A DNA stretch of 64,000 bases, taken from contig NZ_NEDJ01000008.1 of the NCBI RefSeq assembly GCF_002114285.1, forward strand, positions 1-64,000. Reading direction: 5' to 3'. The translations under genes and the position numbers were made by a program. The notes below the pieces were generated by a model. The model was not told the DNA's origin and made no database searches. It saw only the letters and a list, made by a program, of their open reading frames with translations. The stretch is from Halorubrum ezzemoulense DSM 17463. GTDB taxonomy: Archaea; Halobacteriota; Halobacteria; Halobacteriales; Haloferacaceae. Within the stretch, counting starts at the first letter, position 1; every line of letters begins with the position of its first letter. Positions 49,446 to 58,337 of the stretch are shown here, piece by piece.

Positions 49446-50612
49446 CTACGGCGTCAGTCGGTCGACCGAGACCCACTCCACGTCGGCGGCGCGGACCCAG
49501 TCCGCCGCGCGCGCGCCGCGTCCGCCGCCGCCGACCGACGTCACCGCGAACACCATCTCCTTGCGGACGCCGCCGGCGAGCCGCACGTCGAGCGAGAGCT
49601 CGCGCGGCGAGAACCGGTGGTCGGCCTCGACGACGCGCACCAGGTGTTCGGAGTGGGGCAGGTCCTCGACCGTCTCCACGTCGAGGTACGTCCGGAAGTC
49701 GGCGCCGAACTTGAAGCCGGTCTTCGGCACCGCGTCGGCACCGCGGAGGCGCTCGTACACCGCGAGCCGGCGGTCGAAGCGGTCCCCCTCCACCTCGCGG
49801 CCGCGGGCAACGATCCGGGCGGCGTCGTCGCCGGCAACACCCCCCTCGTCTCCGACCGACGTGGACAGCGCCAGCCGGCCGTCCGCGACCAGCGACGCGG
49901 CCTCGACGAGGGAGAGCTGGAGCGCGCCCTCGACGTCTGCGGCCCGTCCGGTGAGCGGGCGGCCGTAGAAGCCGCGCTCGTACAACCCCTCGGGGGCGTC
50001 CCAGACGACGACGCGGTCGGCGAGGAGGACGCCGCTCAGGTCGGCGGGGGGCTCGTAGTCGGTCGCGCCGTCGACTGCGCCGCCCTCGGCCGCGAAGTAG
50101 GTGATGTCGGACTCCTCGTCGACGACCGCGAGGGTGCGGCCCGCGAGCCCCGCGGCCGCGACGGACTCCCGCTCGCCGACGACCCGAATGGGGTACTTGA
50201 CCTTGCCCGTGTCGGGCGTCTCGCCGCGCTCGTAGGCGACGAAGTCGACCGCGTCTCCCGGCGCGTCGCTCCCCCCGGGCCACGGCTCGCGGGCGGGCGA
50301 GAGGTAGAAGCCGCGGTCGCGGAGGTCGGAGTAGACGAGGAACCGCACCGCGAAGCGGTCGGCGGCGGCCGCGCTCGCGACGAAGAAGCGCTCGAAGCCG
50401 ACGGGGTCGCCGCCCGACACGCCCGCCGCGTCGCCCCCGAGTTCGATCCCGGAGAGGTCGCCGCGGAACAGGAGGTGGGCGGCCTCGACCCGCGAGAGCG
50501 CGATCTCGTTGCCGTCGAGCGGCCGCCCGTACCCCCGGGCGTCGTAGAAGCGCTGGCGGGCGTCCCCGCCCACGCGGACCGCGTCGCCCCGCAGGTGTCC
50601 CGTCGGTTGCAT
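49446..50612 (-). CDS. endA: tRNA-splicing endonuclease
   Basis: EndA cuts introns from pre-tRNA at bulge-helix-bulge sites. The 388-residue haloarchaeal form contains two copies of the endonuclease fold in one chain: the first half has QRFYDARGYGRPLDGNEIAL and the second YERGFYGRPLTGRAADVEGA. The catalytic set is in the second: Tyr in FKFGADFRTYLD, His in DLPHSEHLVRVV and Lys in GGVRKEMVFAV. The ATG at 50612 (QPTGHLRGD) is chosen over a GTG at 50621. Confidence 0.92.
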   Translation of the reverse strand: MQPTGHLRGDAVRVGGDARQRFYDARGYGRPLDGNEIALSRVEAAHLLFRGDLSGIELGGDAAGVSGGDPVGFERFFVASAAAADRFAVRFLVYSDLRDRGFYLSPAREPWPGGSDAPGDAVDFVAYERGETPDTGKVKYPIRVVGERESVAAAGLAGRTLAVVDEESDITYFAAEGGAVDGATDYEPPADLSGVLLADRVVVWDAPEGLYERGFYGRPLTGRAADVEGALQLSLVEAASLVADGRLALSTSVGDEGGVAGDDAARIVARGREVEGDRFDRRLAVYERLRGADAVPKTGFKFGADFRTYLDVETVEDLPHSEHLVRVVEADHRFSPRELSLDVRLAGGVRKEMVFAVTSVGGGGRGARAADWVRAADVEWVSVDRLTP

Positions 50613-50667
50613 ACCCGTCACGGCGGCCGGGCGAGGGAAGGGGGTTGCGGTCGGCGGTCGGGGCCGG

Positions 50668-52335
50668 TCACTCGTCTTGGATGAACTCGCCCGAGCAGTC
50701 GTACTCGATCAGCTCGAACCCGTTCGCGGCCACCACGCTCCCGTTGTAGGGGTCGGTCCGCTCGTACTGCTGGTGGATCGTGACGTTTTCCACGGCCGTC
50801 TCGCGGGTCCGGTTCCAGTCTTCACAGAGGTAGTTCGCGAGGTACGACCGGTGGTTCTCGTTGTCCGTCGACGCGACGTTGCCGAGGTACTTCCGCCAGC
50901 GCGCGCTCCGGTAGGTGGCCTCCGCGCGCGGCGGCCGGTCGAACTCCACGGGCGAGTCGCGCAACACGTCTCGCTCGGTCCCGTCGGCGAGGGTGCCGAC
51001 CGTCACGAACCACCGGGTCGTGCGGGTGGGATCCGGTGCGAACATCCGCCAGTGTTGGTCCATCTCGACGGTTTCGAGGGCGTTTTCGGCCGGGTCTGGC
51101 GTCTCGGCGTAGCCGACCGCCTGGGCGCTCGAGAGGACGATCAGCACGAGGAAGACGTACGGCACGACCGTCGAGAGGAGCGGTCGTCCGCGTCCGACTC
51201 GCGCGCGGAGGCCGGCGAGGGCGCCGCTCGGCGTCGGTCGGGGTATCGACGCGTCGAGCGAGGCGAGCGCGTCTCCGACGGACTCGAGGCGCGCGCGCCA
51301 CCGTTCGAGGGCCGCCGGCAGGCCGAACCGATCCACGGCGCGCTCCGCGGCGTCCCAGACCGGGGTCTGGAAGAACGGCACGAAGCCGACGACGACGACG
51401 ATGGGGAAGAGGCCGATCGGCATCGTGACCGCCATGCCGAGGTGCATCCCGACGAACAGCGAGGCGATCGCGGCGCGCGGGATCCCCGTGAGCAGGATCA
51501 GCAGCGGGGAGGCGAACAGGAGCGCGATCCACAGGACCGTGAGACCGCGGAGCAGGCCGGTGAACTCGGCGAGGTGGTTCCCCAGCAGGTAGGTGAAGTG
51601 GTCCGCCTGCATGATGTACGCGACCGCCTCGCCGTCCATCCAGAGGTCGCTCCCGCGCTTGTGGATGCCGTTCGTCACGTACATCAACAGCACCTGTATC
51701 AGGACCGCCATCGTGGCGACGGTCGCCACGGCGGACCCGGACGGCCCGGCTGTCGCGGACTCATCGCCGTCGTCCGCCCCGGGATCTCTCTCGGAGCCGC
51801 CCGCGCCAGCGGCGGCGTCCGCGTCGGTCCCCGCGCCTGCCCGCCTGAGGGCGTCGACCGACCAGCGGGCGCCGAGCGGGAGGAAGACGCTCCAGAAGAG
51901 CAGCATGCGGAGCAGGCTGTCGCCCGAGTTCAACACCATCGGGTTCCGGGCGTGGAGCGAGAGCAGCAGCAGCCACGAGGCGAGCGCCGCGAGCCGCGTC
52001 CGATAGCCGGCGAGCAGCGCGAGGGCGAACGCGCCCGCGAGCGCGAACAGCAGGGCCACGGCCCACGGCTCACCGACGAGCGCGTGGACGGAGTACACCT
52101 CCCCGTAGTCGGCGAACAGCGCGCTCCGCGGGAGCACGCCGTCGTCCGTGTAGAAGGCGGACAGCGAGCGCGACCGCCGGATCAGGTCGGCGATCACCAG
52201 CGCACCGAGGCCGATCCGGAAGGCGGCGAGCGCGCGCAGGTCCACCGAACACCGCGCGGCGAGCGCCGCCGAAAGCCGTCGCACGACGGTCCGGAACCGC
52301 GATCGGGCGGTCGCGACGGAGGAACTTCGAGCCAT
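50668..52335 (-). CDS. HTTM domain membrane protein
   Basis: The 555-residue protein contains the HTTM (gamma-carboxylase-like) membrane region. It opens with DLRALAAFRIGLGALVIADL, followed by LSAFYTDDGVLPRSALFADY and ARNPMVLNSGDSLLRMLLFW, with about nine hydrophobic segments to residue 370, plus a long acidic loop (about 170-195). The extracytoplasmic C-terminal part has MDQHWRMFAPDPTRTTRWFV. HTTM genes are often beside DCC thiol-oxidoreductase genes, exactly as here. Enzymatic activity is not established. Confidence 0.87.
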   Translation of the reverse strand: MARSSSVATARSRFRTVVRRLSAALAARCSVDLRALAAFRIGLGALVIADLIRRSRSLSAFYTDDGVLPRSALFADYGEVYSVHALVGEPWAVALLFALAGAFALALLAGYRTRLAALASWLLLLSLHARNPMVLNSGDSLLRMLLFWSVFLPLGARWSVDALRRAGAGTDADAAAGAGGSERDPGADDGDESATAGPSGSAVATVATMAVLIQVLLMYVTNGIHKRGSDLWMDGEAVAYIMQADHFTYLLGNHLAEFTGLLRGLTVLWIALLFASPLLILLTGIPRAAIASLFVGMHLGMAVTMPIGLFPIVVVVGFVPFFQTPVWDAAERAVDRFGLPAALERWRARLESVGDALASLDASIPRPTPSGALAGLRARVGRGRPLLSTVVPYVFLVLIVLSSAQAVGYAETPDPAENALETVEMDQHWRMFAPDPTRTTRWFVTVGTLADGTERDVLRDSPVEFDRPPRAEATYRSARWRKYLGNVASTDNENHRSYLANYLCEDWNRTRETAVENVTIHQQYERTDPYNGSVVAANGFELIEYDCSGEFIQDE

Positions 52336-52549
52336 GATGTCGGACTCCAACTTGTTGGAGAGGCCGAGGGACCTGTATAAGTTTTCCGTGCGCGGGACGG
52401 ACCGCGTCCGCCTCGGCGCCCGCCGGGGTACCCGGCAACCGGTATCCCCCTTCTGCGCTCGCCGCAATCTTCCGCTCCGCCGCCACCGCAACCCCGGCTC
52501 CGGGTCCACCGCAATCCTGAACTGCGGCGGCGACGTAGGTTCGCGAGTG

Positions 52550-52966
52550 ATGGACGGGGATATCCCCGACGATGAGGCCGTCATCCTCTTCGACGGCGTC
52601 TGTAACCTCTGTAGCGGGTTCGTACAGTTCGTCGTCCCCCGCGACGCGGAGGAGAAGTACCGCTTCGCCTCGCTCCAGTCCGACGTGGGACAGGCGCTGC
52701 TGGCCGAACACGACCTTGCGAGCGACGACCTCGACTCGGTCGTCCTGATCGAGGACGGCGAGAGCTACGTGAAGTCGTCGGCGATCATCGAGATCGCGTC
52801 GGGGCTCGGCGGCCGCTACCGGCTGCTCTCGCCGTTCCGCTACGTCCCGAAGTCGGTCCGCGACCGAGTCTACGACTTCGTCGCCGACAACCGATACCGG
52901 GGGTTCGGGAAGAAGGACCGGTGTATGATGCCCACCGGCGACGTGGAGTCGCGGTTCATCGAGTGA
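52550..52966 (+). CDS. DCC1-like thiol-disulfide oxidoreductase family protein
   Basis: The 138-residue protein has the DCC (DUF393) signature VILFDGVCNLCSGFVQFVVP (about 11-30, CxxC), then KYRFASLQSDVGQALLAEH and SSAIIEIASGLGGRYRLLSP, ending YDFVADNRYRGFGKKDRCMM. The CxxC suggests redox activity (inference from family). It is divergent from the HTTM gene across a 214-bp gap, which contains gttggag- and ttataagtttt-type AT patches near 52350-52385, the HTTM promoter region. Confidence 0.88.
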   Translation: MDGDIPDDEAVILFDGVCNLCSGFVQFVVPRDAEEKYRFASLQSDVGQALLAEHDLASDDLDSVVLIEDGESYVKSSAIIEIASGLGGRYRLLSPFRYVPKSVRDRVYDFVADNRYRGFGKKDRCMMPTGDVESRFIE

Positions 52967-53008
52967 GCGAGGCGTTACCCCCGGCTCGCTCACTTCGCGT
53001 CGCGCCGA

Positions 53009-53542
53009 TCACTCCGCGTCGCGCCGCTCGTAGGTGACGAACGCGAGGTCGTCGTCGGTCTCGTGGGCGCGCTCGACCCACGTCTCCCGGTCCCAGTCCG
53101 GAAACCGCGTGTCGCCGTCGGGGCGCTCGGGGATCTCGGTGATCTCCATCCGGTCGGCGCGGTCGAGGTACGCCTCGTACACCGTCGCGCCGCCGATGAC
53201 GTACACGTCGTCGACGCCGCGGTCGGCGGCGTCCGCTCTCGCCCGCGCGAGCGCCGACTCGACGTCGTGCGCGACGACCGCGCCGTCGGGGAAGTCGCCG
53301 TCGTCGACGGGGCGGGTCGTCAACACGACGCTCGTCCGCTCGGGGAGCGGGCCGCCGACGCGCTCGGCGATGCGTTCGTACGTCTTCCGACCGACGATCA
53401 CCGGGTGGCCGGTCGTGAGGCGCTTGAACCGTGCCAGGTCCGCTGGGTAGTGCCACGGCATCGCGTCGCCGTCGCCGATCACGCGGTTCTCGGCGACGGC
53501 GGCGACGAGGACGAGGTCCGGGTTCGAATCCATGCCCGCCAT
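53009..53542 (-). CDS. folA: Dihydrofolate reductase
   Basis: DHFR regenerates tetrahydrofolate from dihydrofolate with NADPH. The 177-residue protein shows LVLVAAVAENRVIGDGDAMP, PADLARFKRLTTGHPVIVGR with KTYERI, DDVYVIGGATVYEAYLDRAD and EITEIPERPDGDTRFPDWDR, all DHFR consensus positions. Its start (ATG at 53542, or 53533) shares a base with the thyA stop (TGATG), so translation is coupled. ThyA produces the dihydrofolate that FolA reduces. Confidence 0.95.
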   Translation of the reverse strand: MAGMDSNPDLVLVAAVAENRVIGDGDAMPWHYPADLARFKRLTTGHPVIVGRKTYERIAERVGGPLPERTSVVLTTRPVDDGDFPDGAVVAHDVESALARARADAADRGVDDVYVIGGATVYEAYLDRADRMEITEIPERPDGDTRFPDWDRETWVERAHETDDDLAFVTYERRDAE

Positions 53543-54570
53543 CACTCCGCGACCGCGAACGAGATGCCGTCCGCGGAGTCGTAGTCGACGACCTCGACGT
53601 CCTCGTAGGTCAGCTCGTCCAGCGGCTTGTCCGCGATCTCGATCCGCGGGCGGTCGCGGGGCGTCCGCGACAGCTGTTCGAGCAGGCCGGGCACGTGGTC
53701 GTACCCCTCCTGCCCGTTCGGCTCGTCGGGGGCGGTGCGCTCGACCCAGCTTTTCACGTCGAGGTAGTCCTCCTTGCTCTCGACGTTCGCGAGCCGCTCC
53801 TGGACGTAGCGGAGATTGTTCGCGTACCACTTCCCGCGCTCGCCGCGGCCGCAGTAGACGTGCGCGTCGACGACCGTGTGGCCGCACTCCCCGACCTCGA
53901 AGCCGGTCCGCTGCGCGAGCGCGTTCGCCAGCCGCGCGTACGCCGCGATGTTGAACGGGACGCCGAGCGCGATGTCGCCCGACCGCTGCGTCAGGTGGAG
54001 GTTGAGCCGGCCGTCTTGGACGTTCACCACGAAGGTGTAGTGGCAGGGCGGTAGCGTCGAGACGGCGGCGTTCGCCGGGTGCCACGCGTTCACGACCATC
54101 CGGCGGGAGTGGGGGTTCTCTTCGAGCGTGTCGAGGACGTACTGAATCTGGTCGAACGTGCGCCGCCGCGTCCCGTCGTCGTCCTCCTCCACGGTGACCC
54201 AGCGGTCCGCGTCGTCGGGCCACGTCTCGCCGGGGAGTTCGGCCGCCGCCTCCGGGACGGGGTACCGCCGCCAGAACCGACCGTATGCGGTGTCGAGCTT
54301 CCCCTCCTCGTCGGCCCACGCGTCCCAGATCTTCGTCTCCTCGCGGAGGTTCCGGATGTGCTCCTCACCGGAGAGGTACCACAGCACCTCGTGGATGGGC
54401 GAGTTCCGCCGGTAGCCGTCCATCTTCTTCGTCGTCAGGAGGGGGAACCCCTCCGCGAGGTCGACGGTGTACTGCCCGCTGAACGTCGCGATGGTGTCGA
54501 CGCCGGTCCGGTTCGGCTTGTACGTGCCCGTCGAGAGCGCGTCGTCGACGAGATCGAGGTACTGTTGCAT
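53542..54570 (-). CDS. thyA: Thymidylate synthase (ThyA)
   Basis: The enzyme methylates dUMP to dTMP. The 342-residue protein has all ThyA landmarks: DLVDDALSTGTYKPNRTGVD, GFPLLTTKKM, EVLWYLSGEEHIRNL, the catalytic Cys in LPPCHYTFVVN (about 190), LHLTQRSGDIALGVPFNIAAY and VVDAHVYC. An acidic insert (VTVEEDDDGTRRRTFDQIQ) makes it longer than bacterial ThyA (264). It is coupled to folA downstream. The start QQYLDLVDD is family-like, so the ATG at 54570 stands. Confidence 0.95.
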   Translation of the reverse strand: MQQYLDLVDDALSTGTYKPNRTGVDTIATFSGQYTVDLAEGFPLLTTKKMDGYRRNSPIHEVLWYLSGEEHIRNLREETKIWDAWADEEGKLDTAYGRFWRRYPVPEAAAELPGETWPDDADRWVTVEEDDDGTRRRTFDQIQYVLDTLEENPHSRRMVVNAWHPANAAVSTLPPCHYTFVVNVQDGRLNLHLTQRSGDIALGVPFNIAAYARLANALAQRTGFEVGECGHTVVDAHVYCGRGERGKWYANNLRYVQERLANVESKEDYLDVKSWVERTAPDEPNGQEGYDHVPGLLEQLSRTPRDRPRIEIADKPLDELTYEDVEVVDYDSADGISFAVAE

Positions 54571-54667
54571 GGTGGGGTGGACGCGCCGGGACGGCCGTCG
54601 CCGGCGCGGGCTGATATCGGATGAAACGGGGCGGGGAACCTAATAACGTTGATCGAACCCGCCGCAG

Positions 54668-55267
54668 TCACCGGTACCGCTCGGGGACGTACGGGTCCAA
54701 CACCGCCGGCAGCAGCGGGAAGAACACTGCGGCGGCGTCCGCGAGACGCCGGCGAAGGACCGCGTACACGGCGGCGACGATCACCGTGGCGACGACGAGC
54801 CGTCGGAGCGGCCCGTCGAGCAGGAGGTACAGCGGCACCGACATCGCGACGGAGAGCGCGAGGTCCTCCACCGCGCCGTCGTAGCGGACGCCGCGGCGCG
54901 GCGGGATCCACCGATCCCGGTGGTGGTCGTACACCGCCTTGTCGGAGTTCCCCTCCCACGGGCGGAGCTCCAGCCCGCCGCCGTACATGTCGGTGACGCT
55001 GTGGAACGCCGCCCCGAGGAGGAAGAACGCGGCGCCGACGGTGACGGGTGACGGCGCCAGCGCCGCCGCGAGCAGCGCCGGCACCGCGATCACCGGGTAG
55101 TACACCGGGTAGTGGAGCGTCCGCCGGTGACCGACGTACATGTCCAGATCCGGCGTGAGGCCGCCGAGAAAGCCGGCGACGAACCCGATCGGCGCCAGCT
55201 CCGGCGCCACGAGCGCCAGCGGGGTCGCGAGCAGCATCCCCGCCAGCACGTGGGTCGGGAGCATCAT
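54668..55267 (-). CDS. YdjM-family membrane-bound metal-dependent hydrolase
   Basis: The 199-residue protein has a His-containing start MLPTHVLAGMLLATPLALV, then GGLTPDLDMYVGHRRTLHYP (about 35-54) and AFHSVTDMYGGGLELRPWEG (about 88-107): the His/Asp pattern of the YdjM (DUF457) family, with four or five membrane segments. Substrate is unknown. It is divergent from the aminotransferase gene. Confidence 0.85.
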   Translation of the reverse strand: MMLPTHVLAGMLLATPLALVAPELAPIGFVAGFLGGLTPDLDMYVGHRRTLHYPVYYPVIAVPALLAAALAPSPVTVGAAFFLLGAAFHSVTDMYGGGLELRPWEGNSDKAVYDHHRDRWIPPRRGVRYDGAVEDLALSVAMSVPLYLLLDGPLRRLVVATVIVAAVYAVLRRRLADAAAVFFPLLPAVLDPYVPERYR

Positions 55268-55380
55268 TGTGATCGTACTCAGGCGACAGAAATATATGAG
55301 TATGTCGCCCGGCCGTTTCCGTCGCCCGACCGTCTCGATCGCTCGACTGCGGCGCCGACCGTCGCGCTTCGCGCGGACGG

Positions 55381-55389
55381 TTTATATAC
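55381..55389 (+). promoter_or_regulatory. TATA box of the class V aminotransferase gene
   Basis: TTTATATAC lies 21-29 nt upstream of the ATG at 55410, giving a leaderless transcript and fixing that start. A second AT-rich patch (aaatatatgagta) near 55290 lies about 25 nt upstream of the divergent ydjM-like ATG and is its likely promoter. Confidence 0.7.
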
Positions 55390-55409
55390 GGGCGGTCAAA
55401 CCGGGACGT

Positions 55410-56492
55410 ATGCTCATGACGCCGGGACCGACCGCGGTCCCAGAGCCCGTGCGCGACGCGATGTCCCGCGAGCTGATACACCCCGACGTAGACCCGCGGT
55501 TCCGGGAGATATACGACCGGCTCACCGACCGGCTCGCGAGGGTCTACGGCGTCGACACCGACGCATCCGGAGGGGACGCCCGCGATGTCGTCGCCCTCGG
55601 CGGCGAGGGAATCCTCGGGCTGGAGGCGGCGGTCGCGTCGCTCGTCGAGCCCGGCACAGAGGTGCTGTGTCTGTCGAACGGGCTCTACGGCGAGGGGTTC
55701 GCCGACTTCGTGGAGTCGTACGGGGGGACCCCGACCCTGGTCGCCGCCGACCACGACGAGCCGCTCCCGGTCGACGCGCTCGACGAGGCGCTGGCGGGGG
55801 ACGAGGCCGACTTCGACATCGCGACGATGGTCCACTGCGAAACGCCGACCGGCGCGCTCAACGACGTTACGGCGGCGCTCGACCGGATCGAGGCCGCAGA
55901 CGCGGAGGTCCTCACGGTCGTCGACGCCGTCTCGTCGCTCGGCGGCGTCTCGGTCCCGACGGACCGGATCGACGTGTGCCTCGGGGCCTCACAGAAGTGC
56001 TTCAGCGCGCCGCCCGGGCTCGCGACCGCCGCGGTGAGCGAGCACGCGTGGGCCGCGATGGAGGAGCGGGACCCGCACTCGCTGTACGCGAACTTCCTCC
56101 CGTTCCGCGACGTGAGCGACGGGTTCCCGTACACGCACCTGACGACCGAGGTCGTCGCGCTCGACGCGGCGCTCGGGCTGCTGCTGGACGAGGGCCTCGA
56201 CGCGGTCCGAGAGCGACACGAGGCGGCCGCGGCCCGGTGCCGCGAGCGCGGCGCGGAGCTGGGGCTGGAGCCGGTTCCCGACCCGGAGCGCAGTTCGCCG
56301 ACGGTGACCGCCTTCGAGGTCCCCGGTCGGGCCGAGGCGCTTCAGGAGCGGCTGCGCGAGGAGCACGACGTGATTCTCGCGACCGGACTGGGCGAAGACG
56401 CCGGAGACGTACTCCGCGTCGGCCACATGGGTCACAACGCGCGAGTCGAGCGCGTCGACGAGACGATGGACGCGCTGGCGGCGGTGTTATGA
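55410..56492 (+). CDS. Class V pyridoxal-phosphate aminotransferase (serine/alanine-glyoxylate type)
   Basis: The 360-residue protein begins LMTPGPTAVPEPVRDAMSRE, the hallmark of alanine- and serine-glyoxylate aminotransferases. Further segments are VALGGEGILGLEAAVASLVE, MVHCETPTGALNDV, VVDAVSSLGGVSVPTDRIDV and GASQKCFSAPPGLATAAVS, in which Lys is the PLP anchor. Substrate choice among serine, alanine and phosphonate analogues cannot be fixed. An in-frame ATG far upstream is rejected because the TATA box lies between it and 55410. Confidence 0.9.
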   Translation: MLMTPGPTAVPEPVRDAMSRELIHPDVDPRFREIYDRLTDRLARVYGVDTDASGGDARDVVALGGEGILGLEAAVASLVEPGTEVLCLSNGLYGEGFADFVESYGGTPTLVAADHDEPLPVDALDEALAGDEADFDIATMVHCETPTGALNDVTAALDRIEAADAEVLTVVDAVSSLGGVSVPTDRIDVCLGASQKCFSAPPGLATAAVSEHAWAAMEERDPHSLYANFLPFRDVSDGFPYTHLTTEVVALDAALGLLLDEGLDAVRERHEAAAARCRERGAELGLEPVPDPERSSPTVTAFEVPGRAEALQERLREEHDVILATGLGEDAGDVLRVGHMGHNARVERVDETMDALAAVL

Positions 56493-56558
56493 ACGAGGAG
56501 TGAGACGGGCCCGCAAACCGCCGATATCTTCATCTCAGACGCGGCGGGCAATCCGGTT

Positions 56559-56981
56559 ATGCCGTCGCCACGCGAGGCGATCCGGGAGCACGGCTGGACG
56601 GTCGAACACGTCTCCCACGAGAGGATCGCGAAGTACAACGCCTGTTACCGCGTCGAACTCGACGGGGAGCTGATCTACCCGCCAGCGGCCGACGACCTAG
56701 GCATCCCGAGGAACGAGGTCTGGATCTCCGAGAAGTGGTCGAGGTACGACCGGTTCATCCTGTATCATGAGCTCAGAGAGATCCTCCACCGGGCGAACGG
56801 CCACGACAAGTCCACGGCGCATCGGCTCGCCGAACGCGACGAACTGTCGCTGTGGCGGGACAACCCCCGCTGGCGGGTGATGAACGCCGAGTGGGACCAG
56901 GGACGGGCGCACCTCCCGTTCCCGCACGAGGGAGGCGGCCTCAGTCGGCGGACCGCCGCAGCAACAGCGCGATCCCGGTGA
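56559..56981 (+). CDS. Putative HExRE-type metal-binding protein of unknown family
   Basis: The 140-residue protein has an N-terminal beta-rich part (GWTVEHVSHERIAKYNACYR) and a region EVWISEKWSRYDRFILYHEL continuing REILHRANGHDKSTAHRLAE. The His-Glu-Leu-Arg-Glu and later His residues look like a gluzincin-type metal site (HExxE...H...E), but the exact HExxH is absent. I recall a similar domain in archaeal unknown proteins; nothing certain. The last 41 bp overlap the opposite-strand small membrane gene. Confidence 0.6.
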   Translation: MPSPREAIREHGWTVEHVSHERIAKYNACYRVELDGELIYPPAADDLGIPRNEVWISEKWSRYDRFILYHELREILHRANGHDKSTAHRLAERDELSLWRDNPRWRVMNAEWDQGRAHLPFPHEGGGLSRRTAAATARSR

Positions 56982-57150
56982 GCGACACCGACATGCCGAA
57001 CAGGATCACGCCGAGGTAGCCGACCGCGATCGACCCGATGTCCTGAATGTGCGAGTGGTACTCGTCGGTCACGTGCGCGTACAGCAGGAGGGTGCCGACC
57101 GCGCTGAGCAGGAGACCGACCGCGTTCACTACCAGCCCGAGCTTCGCCAT
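56941..57150 (-). CDS. Small two-helix membrane protein
   Basis: The 69-residue product from the ATG at 57150 (75 residues if the ATG at 57168 is used) has two membrane segments, AKLGLVVNAVGLLLSAVGTL and AVGYLGVILFGMSVSLTGIA, separated by the polar stretch HVTDEYHSHIQDIGS. No motif is recognised. Its 3' end overlaps the end of the preceding plus-strand gene by 41 bp. Confidence 0.6.
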   Translation of the reverse strand: MAKLGLVVNAVGLLLSAVGTLLLYAHVTDEYHSHIQDIGSIAVGYLGVILFGMSVSLTGIALLLRRSAD

Positions 57151-57259
57151 GTCACTCGTGTCGTCCACGCTCCAGGTAAAAGTGAGCGGTGGAATGGAAC
57201 GTCGCGGCCTCGCCGCCTCCGGAACGCCCTTGCCCCCGCCGCGATCAGTAGCGGACAGT

Positions 57260-58246
57260 ATGAACCACCGCGAACTCGGCGATGTCGGCGAGGTCAGCGA
57301 GGTCGGCTACGGCGCGTGGGAGATCGGGAGCGACTGGGGCGAGGTCACGGAGGACGAGGCGGTCGCGGCGGTCGAGACTGCGCGCGACGCCGGGATCGAC
57401 TTCTTCGACACCGCCGACGTGTACGGCGACGGTCGCTCTGAGCGGATCCTCGGCGAGACGCTCGCCGACGAGATCGCGGCCGGCGACGTGACCGTCGCGA
57501 CCAAGGCCGGTCGCCGACTCGACCCCCACGAGCCCGACGGGTACACGGAGGCGAACCTCCGCCGGTTCGTCGACCGCTCGCGGGAGAACCTCGGCGTCGA
57601 GACGCTTGACTTGGTCCAACTCCACTGCCCGCCGACGGACGTGTACTACCGGCCGGAGACGTTCGACGCGCTCGCGACGCTCGAATCCGAAGGTCGGATC
57701 GACGCCTACGGCGTCAGCGTCGAGCGCGTCGAGGAGGGGCTGAAGGCGATCGAGTATCCCGGCGTCGAGAGCGTCCAGATCATCTTCAACCCGTTCCGGC
57801 AGCGGCCCGCGGAGCTGTTCCTCGACGAGGCCGCCGCGCGCGACGTGGGCGTGATCTGCCGGGTGCCCCTCGCCTCGGGGCTGCTGACGGGCACGCTCTC
57901 CCGCGACGACGAGTTCCCCGAGGACGACCACCGGAACTACAACCGCGACGGCGACGCCTTCGACGTGGGCGAGACGTTCGCCGGCGTCCCCTTCGAGGCG
58001 GGCCTCGACGCGGCCGACGCGCTCGACGAGCGCCTGCCGGACGACCGGCCGCTCTCGGAGTTCGCGCTGCGCTGGATCCTCGACCACGACGCCGTCTCGA
58101 CCGCGATCCCGGGCTCGACGACCCCCGAGCACATCCGGGCGAACGCGGCCGCGAGCGTGGCCGCCGCGCTCTCCGACGCCGAGCGCGAGGCCGCGGCGGC
58201 GGTGTACGACGAACACGTGCGCGAACACGTCCACCAGCGCTGGTAG
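57260..58246 (+). CDS. Aldo/keto reductase
   Basis: The 328-residue TIM-barrel NADP enzyme has the AKR catalytic tetrad: Asp and Tyr in FFDTADVYGDGRSE (about 50-63), Lys in VTVATKAGRRL and His in LVQLHCPPTDVYY. The cofactor region ALRWILDHDAVSTAIPGSTT and PEHIRANAAAS follow near the C terminus. The subfamily resembles bacterial general stress AKRs; substrate unknown. The ATG at 57260 precedes NHRELGDVGEVSEVGYGAW, the usual family start. Confidence 0.9.
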   Translation: MNHRELGDVGEVSEVGYGAWEIGSDWGEVTEDEAVAAVETARDAGIDFFDTADVYGDGRSERILGETLADEIAAGDVTVATKAGRRLDPHEPDGYTEANLRRFVDRSRENLGVETLDLVQLHCPPTDVYYRPETFDALATLESEGRIDAYGVSVERVEEGLKAIEYPGVESVQIIFNPFRQRPAELFLDEAAARDVGVICRVPLASGLLTGTLSRDDEFPEDDHRNYNRDGDAFDVGETFAGVPFEAGLDAADALDERLPDDRPLSEFALRWILDHDAVSTAIPGSTTPEHIRANAAASVAAALSDAEREAAAAVYDEHVREHVHQRW

Positions 58247-58337
58247 GTCGCGGCCGCGGGACCGCGAGTCCGGTCGGGCCGGCCGCGAAACGCGTCCCTT
58301 TTTTTGCGCGACCGCGACCGGATCGGCAGAGACGACC

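Noticed and set aside
50677..52380. A 567-codon plus-strand frame
   Set aside because: It is antisense to the HTTM protein and composed of basic and Glu/Asp runs without any domain.
54571..55835. Extension of the thymidylate synthase reading frame
   Set aside because: The long frame upstream of thyA is Arg/Pro-rich, crosses a divergent gene and has no homology to ThyA.
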